Positions 1 through 12,100 of a stretch of DNA of 64,000 nt are shown here, piece by piece. The stretch's first letter is position 1. Each line of letters starts with the position of its first letter. The stretch spans positions 51,858,374-51,922,373 of the forward strand of contig OW387133.1 in assembly GCA_936440205.1 (NCBI GenBank). The letters run 5' to 3'. The stretch is from Lepidonotus clava. Taxonomy: Eukaryota > Annelida > Polychaeta > Phyllodocida > Polynoidae. Both the position numbers and the translations under genes were made by a program. The notes under the pieces were generated by a model that was not told the origin of the DNA, ran no database searches, and was given only the letters and a program-made list of their open reading frames with translations.

Positions 1-820
1 ATATCAAAACTTTTTTTTAGCGTACCACAGGCACTATGGTCGTAGTGTTTTATACACCAACAGCTGTCCAGATGGCCTAGCCTAGTTTATCATCGTATGT
101 TTTCACGTCATTTGTCATAGCAGACGCAAAACTGGTTAAAGCCATGCCATCACCTCGTTTTCCCGACAACACCTGCAGCAGGTGAAACCCACCGAATACA
201 AATAAGCTCATCAAAACAAAAAAAGTGCAATGACAATAAGACATATGAAGGGATAAAAGAGGGAAATTGCCAAGTTGTAAATGTCTATGTATAGTCTACT
301 GCTATAACAATGCGGAATATTGATGAGTCTGATGTGAGAGAGTAGGCTACCATTAATTTAACTCAATATGTTGTCTGAAAGAGACTAATCAGTCTCCTAG
401 AGTATCATGAAAGGGTATTATTCCTGCATCATCATTCAGTATTGGTAAGATTTGAATCAGAACTGCCATAAGTAATTCATCACCTTTCAGGGCCATGCCA
501 GTGCGCTCAGCGGGCCTTTCAGGAAATCGACTGATGTTAATCACGCCCCGAAATGTTTTCCAGGCGCTGGTAATCGCGACACATAACCTGCCTTTGCATG
601 AAAAGCGCCGACATTAAGCAGAACGAGTCAGGAGACCGAGCTGTGGGACAGGACAGATTGGTTTTCCATGTTTCCCTTCCACCAAGGGATCACGCAAGCC
701 TCTGGCGTCATTTTCAGCAGAGACTTCAGAAGATGAATATTTCCTGCTCCTTTCAATCATCACAAATTCGAAGCCTCATTTTTCTCTTTCCGGAATAGAG
801 AAAATACGCTGTAGTTGGGA

Positions 821-926
821 TTTTTAAGTGCGTTGCAGCGAATTTAATGCATTCAAATTCTGATTCATGTCTATTTTTAAGTGCATTGCAGCGAACTTGG
901 TGCATTCAAATTCTGATTCATGTCGC
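821..926. repeat. 53-bp tandem duplication
   Basis: Two copies (821-873 and 874-926) of a 53-bp unit containing TTTTTAAGTGC, TTGCAGCGAA and ATTCAAATTCTGATTCATG, with a few differences. The rest of 1-2100 is AT-rich sequence in which nothing else was recognised. Confidence 0.8.
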
Positions 927-2159
927 TTAATAACAGTGAAGTGGCTTTTCAAATGAGAAATAATACAAAAACCTAGCTTTTGTCCGCCTTGGCCCAGAAA
1001 CATCTGCGTTCTCAACAGAACGAACAAATTGCATTGTATTGCAGTGAATAAGGTATCATCTATTACCCCAATCATAATATCTGTCCACTGTGGTTACGGC
1101 TGCTTCCCTGTGCCATAAGGCAGTGGCCACTCCTCAAGCAAGTTATGGCTGATAGTTCACTCCAAAGTCACTGTCTTTTTCACACCATATTCCACACTTA
1201 AATGAATTTTTGGGTGCACCTCAGTAGTCAACGTGTTGATAGAAGATAATCCCCTCTTGTTTGTCTTAGGTCGGTCATTGTTTATGGGGCAATTGATAAG
1301 AAAATTTAGAAATAGAAAAAATGAAAGAAAAAGGGGGGCTTGGGGGCACAGCCCCCGATTTCTAACCAATATTGAAAACAAATATTCAACCAAACCCAAT
1401 AATAACATCAATATTCTTGTCTGGAAAGTATTTTTGTAATTCTTGTATAAACTTTGACCGGCACTGCCACCCGACCCTAATCCCTGAGTGTTGTGTTAAG
1501 TTGACTAGTGGATGGCAGCCGAATTTTTACTAGGAATATAATTCATGAGAGTTCATTTTCCAGCTATCTAGAAAAGACATCCCCTCAGAGAACTCCTTTC
1601 TGAAAAATATCTATTTGAAATAAGAGCATAAATTACAAAAGATAGCGATTAGATACCAATTAATATTATTTTTCCTTAACTATGCATGAAGAAATGTCGT
1701 AGCCTTCAACGTGGATCGAAGCAGCCACTGCATCCCCCTTTTGATTTTGATCATTATCGGTCCAGCTTGAATTGTAGCTTTCAGTTTCTGGACAAAAATA
1801 ACAGTGGGCCGGTGAGATTAACCTTTTGTTAATTAATCGTGTGTGATTGTCGCCCCTTTAATGTAAATGGTGACAGGCGATGGTTGCCTCCAAGGGGACA
1901 AGAACGGTCGGTGAGGCGATAAATAAGGCAAATAAATGGTTTCCAATTCGGCGTGTTTGCAATTTGGTAGGGTTTTATGTCGAACAGAACATTATCTGCA
2001 TTGCTGATTCTGCTTGAGTGTGGAATTGTGTTCCATCAACCTTGCTGAAGTAGGTCATAATGGAGAGTTGCCTTGGATTTGATATAAGTTATGTTAGCGT
2101 TATTATTTGTGGGCCCCAAGGCCACAAATCTAGCCAGGGCGAGGAACGACAGTAAAAGC

Positions 2160-2930
2160 CGAGTCGTGACGTCACCACCGCCTATCTTTTACATAGGAAA
2201 AAAGCCTCAAACACACGATTTCTTCACCAAATTCGGAGGTATTTCTGACGGTGCTAAGGCCTAAAAAAATATATCAGTATATGTCAAAACATCTCAACTG
2301 GTGAACTTAAGCGTAAGGGAAAGAAATATTCAGTATTAATACGTTTTCGAGGCCTTTTTCTGAGTCCGATTTTACAGAAAACCGCCTGCCAGCCTCTCTG
2401 GTCGGCGGGAAGGGAAGGACCGCCCCCTTCTCGGCCCGTCGACCAATCAGCGTTCTTCATTCGATCACGTGACTTTCGGCCTTGAACTTGTGAATAATTA
2501 ATGAGGCGTTGACCAATCAGCGTCCTAAGGCCTAAAAAAATATATCAGTATATGTCAAAACATCTCAACTGGTGAACTTAAGCGTAAGGGAAAGAAATAT
2601 TCAGTATTAATACGTTTTCGAGGCCTTTTTCTGAGTCCGATTTTACAGAAAACCGCCTGCCAGCCTCTCTGGTCGGCGGGAAGGGAAGGACCGCCCCCTT
2701 CTCGGCCCGTCGACCAATCAGCGTTCTTCATTCGATCACGTGACTTTCGGCCTTGAACTTGTGAATAATTAATGAGGCGTTGACCAATCAGCGTCCTCCT
2801 CTCGATCACGTGACATCTCATTTACATATCGCTGTCGGGGCCGTCGACCAATCAGCGTCCTCCTTTCGTACCACGTGATACCCGCGTGCTTTGAGCAGGA
2901 TGAAGAAGAACCCGGCCGCCATGCTGTCCC
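2160..2930 (+). promoter_or_regulatory. promoter-like CCAAT and E-box block
   Basis: Contains a palindromic CRE TGACGTCA (2167-2174), five same-strand GACCAATCAGCG boxes (2441, 2511, 2712, 2782, 2846) and four CACGTG E-boxes (near 2466, 2737, 2809, 2873). The region is relatively CpG-rich. Downstream are ATGs in a good context (CGGCCGCCATG at about 2931) but only a 37-codon frame. It could be the promoter of a non-coding first exon, possibly of gene A, or a mobile promoter block. No transcript can be shown. Confidence 0.5.
2254..2795. repeat. perfect 271-bp tandem duplication
   Basis: 2254-2524 and 2525-2795 appear identical base for base. Each unit holds two CCAAT boxes and one CACGTG. Perfect identity means a very recent duplication or an assembly duplication. 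Confidence 0.93.
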
Positions 2931-2944
2931 CGACCTATGCACCC

Positions 2945-4170
2945 GTATTTCACCATGAAATCGGTCAATCTAACTCTAGTTATTCGTATCCACAGATAGA
3001 TTTCGACCCATAGCTAAGCCTCCCACTGTCCCAGAATCGAAAATAATGCGAAATAACGCGTCTAAACGCGTAAATGCATCGCGATGTTTTCTTGCAATCC
3101 TTCGCCTCCCCTGTTGACAGAGCCCAGACCGCCCCGCGCTGCGGGCGGGGACGGTTGGTTGTTACCGGGGCTGCGCCTTCTCCGCCTGGATTACAGCGGT
3201 ATCTGATGCTTTCAATATATATATTTTGGACGTCTGGACTCCCTTAAACGCATACAACGCATTGAATACTCATGCGGGAACTATGCGTTCGTATCGAAGG
3301 CAAAACATTGGATCAATCGTACACGTGGAGGCACTGTCACTGTCAGACCGTCAACATGGCCGGGTTCTCTCCCTGCACGCCTGCACCGATTCATTGAAAT
3401 CAGGAAACCAGGATGACATTGGACTAAACCCAATAATTGTGGAGGATTTAAGCATTCGGAAGCATTCAGTTATACAGGTAGGTACATATGATATATCTTT
3501 TCCAGCAGTTCAAATGATAGGCCTAGACAAGCTGCTGGACTCAGCCTCTCGGGCATTCGACATTTGCAATCTGAAAAATAATTATTTTAGGCCTTATTAC
3601 CCCTACCAAAATGAAAGTGATGTAGATATCTATGTTCCCATATATCTCAGGGTCCTATATATCATAATATAGATTGATATTTTAGGCCTGGAAACGCTTG
3701 CAAGAATATTTTACAGATGGTATGAAAAAATGACTGGACTCAGATAGGCCTAAGCCCCCTCCGACACTGTCAATGTATTATGGAGGCTCCGAAAGAATTA
3801 TTTATGATCCAAAGATTAAAAGATTTGAGAAATTGTCACTATAGTGTCATTTTTTCTTACCTACCATCGAAATATTAAATCTGAGTTCTGATATGTCTAG
3901 GCCTAAGTCACTGTCAGTGTCTGAATCATTCCCATTCAATGTTAAAACATAGGCGTCACACTGTCAATAAGTTCTCCGGTGATGTCAGTGTCGGACAGAT
4001 TCAAAGATTAAATGATTTGTGAAATTGTCACTATAGTGTCATTCTTTCAGACCTACCATCAAAATATTAAATCTGAGTTCTAATATGTCTAGGCCTAAGT
4101 CACTGTCAGTGTCTGAATCATTCCCATTCAATGTTAAAACATAGGCGTCACACTGTCAATACGTTTCATA
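2945..4170 (+). repeat. unclassified dispersed repeat family R, copy 1
   Basis: Shares long near-identical stretches with 13990-15575: TTTCACCATGAAATCGGTCA near the start, TAACGCGTCTAAACGCG, CTGATGCTTTCAATATATAT, and a block of ~350 bp at 3380-3720. Its 3' part has two ~190-bp direct repeats, each with GTCACTATAGTGTCATT and AAGTCACTGTCAGTGTCTG. The shared block contains an open frame (to 3672) without recognisable motifs. No terminal inverted repeats were found. Confidence 0.75.
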
Positions 4171-6057
4171 TATATATACCTTGGCCCACAAGCTAGCATA
4201 TATGAAATATATGATGGCAGGCTTCTTGTATTGATAGACTGAAATCGAGGTTGTGAAAGGAATAAACTACCCTTTAACTCCGCGTTTTCATATGAAAACA
4301 CATCTAAAATAATCATGTTTTATTTCAAAACATAAAGTTCAATATGAAGTGTGTATATTAAAAATATAACGTGTGGCGAGAACTATCAAAGTTCAAAAGT
4401 AAATCAGTGCATGATAGAAACACTGAAACGATATATATGATTCTATTTCTATTACGTTCTACTTTCTTATCAGGGTTTCATTTGAGCACTCCCCATAGAC
4501 TACAGTCAGATAAACATGCCGCGTCACTTTCTTTGAATTAATTAGACATACGTAACCGTTAGTGACCCTGTAGGCTAGATCCCTCTGTGAGTGGTCACCC
4601 CCTCCTTATGTGATGAGGTATTATGTAATCCACTAAGCCTTAGATCCTTCATTAAGCCTAATCGTATTTCATGGTATGTCCGTAAGTGTTGGGGTAAGGA
4701 GCGTTGAGAATTATCCTTCTTTCTCCAGTTCATGTATGTATTTTTCACACTGTTATGAGGACGTGTACAAATAAAGAGCCTGATCAAAGAGATCTTATTT
4801 TTTTAACAGTCATCAAATTGTCAGACTAAATATTGCATCTAGTAGGGCATCGTACTTAGAGAGAAAATGAGTGAAGCTAGAAACAGTCATTTTAACTTGA
4901 TGATACTTGAAAAAAATATGTCCTTCGCAAATACCAGTATGTATCAGTATGCAAGCCCATAATGGTGCATCTATAGTGAGCGCCACTGACACCGGTTTCT
5001 ACATCATGTTCATTTATCGCAAAGCGATCTCTCTCTGCCACACATCACATTTGTACGAATCAGGGAAGCCCCATCTGAATGTATGAGGAAAAGTAAAGGC
5101 AATCAGAAACGTCCATCATTTCTCCTGGTAACACTCCAGAGGGCGATAATGCCCTCATATTACCAACGTTTGCAGATAGGGTTCTCTAGTACATTCCTCG
5201 TCAATGTAAAGCGAAAACATTGGTAGACACCCAGCGTTGTGATGGCTCAGGTCTCAAACTGGATTGGTCCTTGTTGGCCTTTGTGTAGAACTATGATTAT
5301 TGATAATTCGGTTTGCATGAGAACAAAAAATGGCGGTACGTGCATGATTAGGGTCTTAACACAGGGCGTTACCGGTGTGCATAGGGATTCTATGGCTGTC
5401 AATAGAGATTTTATAATTGCATCATGTCCCCAATATATCTGACTATGATTAGAGATAAGGATATTTCAGACAACTGTGTGGGCTGGGCTATAGCCATCAC
5501 ACTTCTGTGATTGATACCTTTTCAATTCCTTCATCAATATCTATCAATAACTGAAATAATCAGAGAAGTAATCAATTTACGTAATATACCTATTATAACA
5601 TCTTTCCATATTCAAATTGCCAATCGCTTAGGACATTAACAATAATATTTTGAGTCTTTTGCAAATACTTTTTTAAAAAAAAGACAGTTCATTATCCTGG
5701 GACAAGTTGGATTTCTCCAGTCTTCCCTTGTCTCCAGCAGAACATAGTACTATTTACAAACAGTTTAGAAGCATCTTGGTGTTTTACATATATCAGTGGT
5801 ACATATTACCACTAAATAAATTGGAGAAAATATATTTTTACAACACTTTTAAGGTTTAACATTATGTCAAATTCTTCTGTTGATTAAACCTTCAACACAG
5901 GGTGATATCTTATTTCAACATCAAACACAGCGCTGTTGTATTATACTTGCTATATTTCGCATGACCCCCCTCTCGCATGAACCCTAAACACACACATGAA
6001 CATAAATTATTGTATTATCTGCGGAAATTCTATAATTGTGTCTCCGTCCTGTTTCAG
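4171..6057. other. non-coding stretch before gene A exon 2
   Basis: AT-rich sequence in which no exon with stomatin similarity, tRNA or repeat family was recognised. It is either intron 1 of gene A or its 5' flank. Confidence 0.5.
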
Positions 6058-6170
6058 AAAACGCACAGAGTAATGAAGGGGACATAGGATGTTGCGGCTT
6101 CGTCTTGAAGATCGTTTCCTTCATTGTGATTCTCCTTACGTTCCCCATCGCTATTTGCCTCTGTGTAAAG
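6058..6170 (+). CDS. STOM-like: gene A exon 2: membrane hairpin
   Basis: 113 nt, acceptor gtttcag and donor AAG|gtaagt. It enters in phase 1 and leaves in phase 0. It encodes a polar [10 protein letters not shown] lead, two adjacent cysteines, and the hydrophobic membrane-inserted segment with the conserved TFP proline. The cysteines are candidate palmitoylation sites by analogy with stomatin. The exon is 9 nt shorter than its counterpart in gene B. Confidence 0.85.
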
Positions 6171-9100
6171 GTAAGTACACCGATACATTGAATATTCATA
6201 AGTTCATTGCGACGAATGTTTAGATAATGGGGATGGTTATGCGTTTCCCTAATTCTAATTTCACTGTTAAGGGATAAATGTCTCCTTTGATTTCAAAATT
6301 CAAATCTATTCTGGTGTAAAACTAAATTTTAGCCTCTATTGAAGATATACAAATGTATTCAGAATGAACATATTATACAGGGCTTCACTGATCATCACCA
6401 CGGTATCATAGCAACAGAGCCCTTTTTGACTGTACTACTTACATTCATAAAACCGATGTAATGCGATACATGTATTCGCAACAGAGAATTGCATCTATTA
6501 GAGAGATAGTATTTTGCTCTCTATGTGTGCAGAGTGGGATATGCAGGACGCAGGCTATACCCGTCTAGGGGACATCAATCATCAGGTATACCGCCTGATG
6601 CCCGCGCCATGGCAATGCCTCCAGTGAATAGTAAAAGCCATAGATGGGTGTTGGGAAACAAAACAGCTCGCAAGGGAAAGGTATACGGGCATATTTCAGG
6701 TGGTTCGCTGCTATTGTAATGCGGCAGAATGATCAGATGCAAACGGGGACGGGGAGGTGGGGGATGGGGGGCCGGCACTTCTGACACATTAAAATTGAGC
6801 TGTATTGTTAAAAATTAATAGACATGAATATGCCACTTGCACGTGCCCCATATACTCGATATGGCAGAGCAAGGGTATTGAACAGTCTGTAGTTTTGGCT
6901 ACGCGTCAAATTTTACCCAGGAATATTATACTGTCTATTATTTATGATAAATGGAGTGGAACTATTAAGTAGTACGTAGTTTTAGGGAATTATTGACCAG
7001 CCATAAGTGATAACAACCTCCTCAGTACCTCTTCCTGGCGGCCCCATGGTAAGGCCTCTGGTAGGTCACGCCCTCTTCAGGCAGGGGGAAGCAGCCGTAC
7101 AAGTGGTCCATCCCAGCAGGGACCTGAAGTCTTCCCATTAAAGCCCATCGCAAACTGTCCCGACCCGACGCAGATCCGATTCGATTCTCGTTGGGCCTGG
7201 GTTCGATTGGTGAGGTCTGCGGCCATATCCGACCCGACCCGACGCCTCGAGTCGGATCATAGATGAATTGGGAGCTGTCTGGTGATATCTAAAGCCTGCC
7301 GAAAACTGTCCCGACCCGATGCAGATCCGACCCGATTTTCTTCGGGTCAGTGTCGGGTTGGTGCAGTTTGCGACGATATCCAAACCGACTTGATGCGTTG
7401 AGTCGGTTCAGGAGCGAGTCGGGAGCTTCTGGTGCTATCAAACCAGTTGTATTTGGCCTCAATGATTTTTAAAAAAATGAAGTTGATTTTTTCCCGACTC
7501 ACTATTAAACACGTGTCAAACGTGAATTCATTGTTTGGTATGAAATAGTTTTTGTATCTCGTATAATTCAGATGTAAAACAATTACAAGTGTAACAGCTT
7601 ATCTGTCTTAATAAAGAAATGAATTTTTTTTAAAAAGAGAGAAGCATCGAAATGCGTCGGGCCTGTTGGGAGGTCCCAACCCCATGGGGGGTGTATCGTA
7701 CAGTCAGGTGAGATATCTGCGTCGGGTCATGCCATTTTCCTCTAGGCTTAAAGAGGCAGACCGCGACCTTTTACACGGTCGGCGACCATCAAGCCATCAG
7801 CTGAGCTGCTCCTGCTATTTATAGCATTGTGCCCGTTTTAGGAGACGAGCAGCTCGCCTGGCGTTGAGGGCGTGTCGCCCGATCTTTCCAGACTTAGCCT
7901 GCTGGTCGTTGTGCCGTGGAATTAGTACTTGTGGACCTGTCAACGGTCTGATGGGTGCGGCGAAGACCGCTCTTTTAGGGCCGGGCCGGGGAGTGGGCTT
8001 TGGGGGAGCGCCGCTGGCAGAGTGGTGGAGAGGACGTCGGCTTTTATCGCTCTATTTGACCGGCTGAATTGCCGCCTGGGGTCTTGCACCCTAGAGTTGT
8101 GAGATAAGAGTCCGCCAATAAAATGGTGGATTTTCTTGTTATTTTTTGTGTCACTTGACGTCAATAGTCAGATGAATTTTTTTGTCACTTGACGCCAATA
8201 GTCAGATAATATTGTCAGGTAATATTGTCAGATATTGTAAGTTATTTCAAACCTGCAAAAGTAAAGTCATGTTTTTTTTCCCTTTCATGCAAATACGTAA
8301 AGCTTTAACATTCGGATGTCAAAATAAGTTACTCCGTTTACATGTCAAATAGAAAAGGTAGGCAGATTAGTGTTGTGTTTTTTACCGGGTACGTGTGCTA
8401 TTCTGTGCTCCTCAGAGACTTCCTTCTCCCTGTATATATATTTATCAGCGGGAGGGTCTCTAAAGGCAGTGAGCTGCTCTGTGATCGTTAAACCACTACC
8501 GCGGGCAGAAGGCTGCGGAGGGGCTGGCTCAGGGGGCTTGTAATAGGGAAGATGTTTTTTTAAAAAAAATTAAACACATACACAAAAAAATGTTGCCACT
8601 TGTCAGATAACCATTCCATACGACTATCATGATCTACAGACATGACTATTCCACGAATATTTCATGGATATTCTGACGGTGTATATGTTTTGTGTTACAC
8701 GTCCCTTTAAAAAGAAAGGCTAAGTTCCATGCTAGCTATAAGGCTTTAAGGGTCTAGACTCCCATAGGGGCCGGGCGCCGGGGGAGGGGGATCAGGGTGA
8801 TGGGTGAGGCCTATCTCCAGTCTGACAGCTCCCTCGATTTGTTCAGGATCCGTCCGAATCCCCTGACGCCCAACCCATGCATGGAGAGCGGCACTGCGCC
8901 GCCATAAAAACAACCGTCTAAATTAAAGATAAACACAGAGTCTTGCTTAAAAAAAAAAACGAGCCAAGCATCTGCTTTTCCGCTAGGTTGCATAAATAGT
9001 TACATTGGACTAGTGAATCGTGAGTTTGAATAATCAAGTTCATTAGAAGGAATTATAAACTGCGGTTTGATAGAAAAATATTTGTTGTTGAAATGAAAGA

Positions 9101-12100
9101 AAACTTGCAGATTCAGCGCTGTGCGGAACAAAACTCGTTTTTGTATCCTCATCTTGTGTTTTTATCTCTCCAGATCGTCCAGGAATATGAGCGGGCCATC
9201 ATTTTCCGACTTGGACGGGCTCTGCCAGGCGCTCGAGGTCCCGGTGAGTAAAGTGTTATATGTTAGGTACAATTACAAATGTTTTACTTTCAAATGAAGA
9301 TACATTTCCCAACGGATTCGATTTCATCATTGAACGTCGTCGGCTATATTATATATAGAAGCTCTATGGTCACCGAAGACGTAAAGTCTTCTTTGCCTTG
9401 ACAGCTTTTTCGCAATGGACGCTAAGGCAATATTCAAAGACTGAAAAGCCCATGAAGCATGGAAAAATTTGAAATAATCAAGGATTTATTTCTTAATTTG
9501 AAAAAATGACAAAGTCCAATCATGGCCGCTAAAATGTGTGCAAAATGCAACTTATTAAATCCATTTGTAAAATATAACCTATCTAGCTGCCCAGTGTATT
9601 CCTGTACACGGTTCGCGATCATGTCTCTGGGAGATGATACAAATATATTCAGAATTACGACCGTCATGCCTCTTGTATGCAATATCTCAGCAATAAATAG
9701 ACGGGTTACTAGATATACACATGACTGTTCGTTGATAGTACAGAGCTCGCATGGCCAATGGAACCTTCCAAATAAAAGCTGGGAATGTTATTGGATAGTG
9801 TATGGGTATTTGACTGCAAACAAATCAAAACGGAGATGTATGGGGATGATGTTCATATCTCAGACTAAGATATGTGTGCTGTGCCCCCTGGGGAACTGTG
9901 GGTGTTATTTTATTCTTTACTCTAGATTTCATAAAAAAAAAATCATAAAAAAAAGTCTCTAAGCATGTTCTTGGAAAATAGCAAAAAAGGCTACAGTTCT
10001 TGTATCTCCGCTAACCGGGAACTAGGAAATGCCAGTGTTGGTTCCAGGAAACACGCTAAAAATAAATGGACACTTTTGATGACTGGTTAAACAGGAAGCC
10101 ATCGCACCTGTAAAGTGGTTTCTTGATAATGTAACAAGAACAGCGATGCTCACTCTAATTGACACAAAAAACAAAATCAGCCTTTCTTATACACCAGCAG
10201 AACAATAGTTGTTAATTTGATATTCCAGTCACCATTCTACAGAAATCGACTAGCATGAAATGAGTGTAAACAGATCTGTTCAATCGGTTAACAGGAGTGC
10301 GCCTGATTATAACAACTATTCTCTCCTGTCACCCCACTCTTTAAGAAAAAAAAAGAAAAAAAATAGATCTGGTTCCTGCAGTCACGCCAGTCCTTGTCAG
10401 TCTGTCCCAACTCACTCCTCCCGATTAGGTGATATTCAGGACACACGATATGCCACCTGCAGACGGGGCGTGGTCTCCAGTGTCCCTCTGTAAATAGTGC
10501 CCTAACACACGGCCGTCTGCCGGCACGAGCTGCTCCCACCTAGCGGGACGCGCCTACTGAGCAGCTCGCACCCACCAGGTGCGCCCTAAGAGCAATAACT
10601 CAAACCGGCTCATTACCCGGGGGTGGCGAGCGGTGCGGTCGGGCTGGGTGGGCTCGGGGATAGAGGTAGGGAGGAGGGTGAAGGGAGGAGATGAATGGAT
10701 GGGGCCGACCGCCAGGGCCCCGACATAGAGACTAATGTTTGACAAGTAGGCCGTAGGACTCAGGTGAGATGCTGTAAAATCCTCACGAGATGCTGTAAAA
10801 TGCTCACCTAATGTGAATGCAGATAAAGATGAAAAATGAGCTGATAACATTATTTTTCGGGAAAAAAAAATACAAAAAAAAGTCTATGTAGGCGTACTAT
10901 GATATAGACGAGCTTCTACCGCTGCCTATCCTAAAGAATCATTCAGCTAAACCGTATTTTTCCTAGTCAAATCTGCTTCATATGCATAATGGCTTCATAT
11001 GTACACATGTCAACCGTGCGGTGGTTAGATAAGCTTCAAGTATGACCTAAATCATAAATGAGTCAGGGGCTTATCGGCCACTTTGAGGTACCCTTTAATC
11101 TCCTTTTTCTCGCCTATACTGCAGTCCGAGCCATCTCGACCAGAGCCACAGGCTGCTGCCAATCCCCAGTGGGTCAGCAGAGACAAGATGGCCTCCCTCC
11201 CCCAACCCCCGCCCAACTCCATGGCCCTAGACCTTAAATTCCACCCGGCGACATTGCCATTTCTTTAAATCGACATGTGACATGGGGCTTAGTGACATGA
11301 AATAAATAAACGACATGACAGGGACCATTTCTTAAATTCGACATGGGACATGAGAAGTTTTTAGATGCGACATGGGACATGAGAAGCTAAGGGACAGGGG
11401 ACATGAGAATTTATTGAATTTGACATGCGACATGGAGGGCCCCCCAATCAAGGGCCCCATCAAGGGCCCCAGCTCCTCCTCCAGGGTGCTGACGCCTCCT
11501 GACTCCTCCTCCAGGTCATCAGACCTCTGTCCGATGCGTTTAGCGCCTATTGATCCCACCAGGTGGCGCCGTCAGTGTAGCAGACCTGGGGGCGGCCTGC
11601 CAGTCCCTGAAACCGTGTCTGCACAAGGCGACCAAAAGAACCCTTTTTGAACAATAACTTACTTCAGTGCTGTGTGATGGGTGCGGCCTTTAGTTTTGTA
11701 ACTTTCAAAGGGTTAATAAACGTTGCCTGAAATATTTAACGCTGGGAATTCATCACCTCGTGGAGTTTTAACCCATGCCTCCACTTAGCCAACAAAGGGT
11801 TTACTAGCCGGCAACAAGTGCTCGCTGCTGGTATGTACTGGTCAACGGGGCTGGAAAGGGTTAGCACTAGTCGCCCGGTGACTAAACTCTTTGTTGGCCA
11901 AGAGGGGACATGGTTTTACTGTTCGTTGTCAAGGCACTTCAGGTTCTCTGCTCGGTGTTATTTTAGCAGACGCTGGCAACAGTTTGAACTTTTAAGTGTT
12001 TTACTATTTAGAACATGTAGTATTGATTATAAACGAAAGAGCTTTTATTAAAGTATTTTCTAGTTTTCAGGCAGGCATCTTACATTACAGAATAACCACA

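Noticed and set aside
598-798. Possible first exon of gene A (MKSADIKQNESGD...)
   Set aside because: No GT donor in the required phase 1 within a plausible distance, and no similarity to gene B exon 1.
1336-1360. Short GGGGGC...GCCCCC palindrome
   Set aside because: Single small hairpin without target duplication or other copies; could be chance.
2900-3013. 37-codon frame starting after the CCAAT/E-box block
   Set aside because: Very short, runs into repeat R and has no recognisable similarity.
3226-3672. 148-codon frame in repeat R, related to 14706-15107
   Set aside because: Similarity between the two copies follows from recent DNA identity, so it is no proof of coding; kept only as an observation on the repeat.
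8006-8095. tRNA-like A box TGGCAGAGTGG
   Set aside because: The downstream GGTCTTGCACC is a poor B box and no cloverleaf can be drawn.
9522-9962. 146-codon open frame in gene A intron 3
   Set aside because: No recognisable domain, no codon-bias signal and no splice context; an ordinary chance frame in a large intron.
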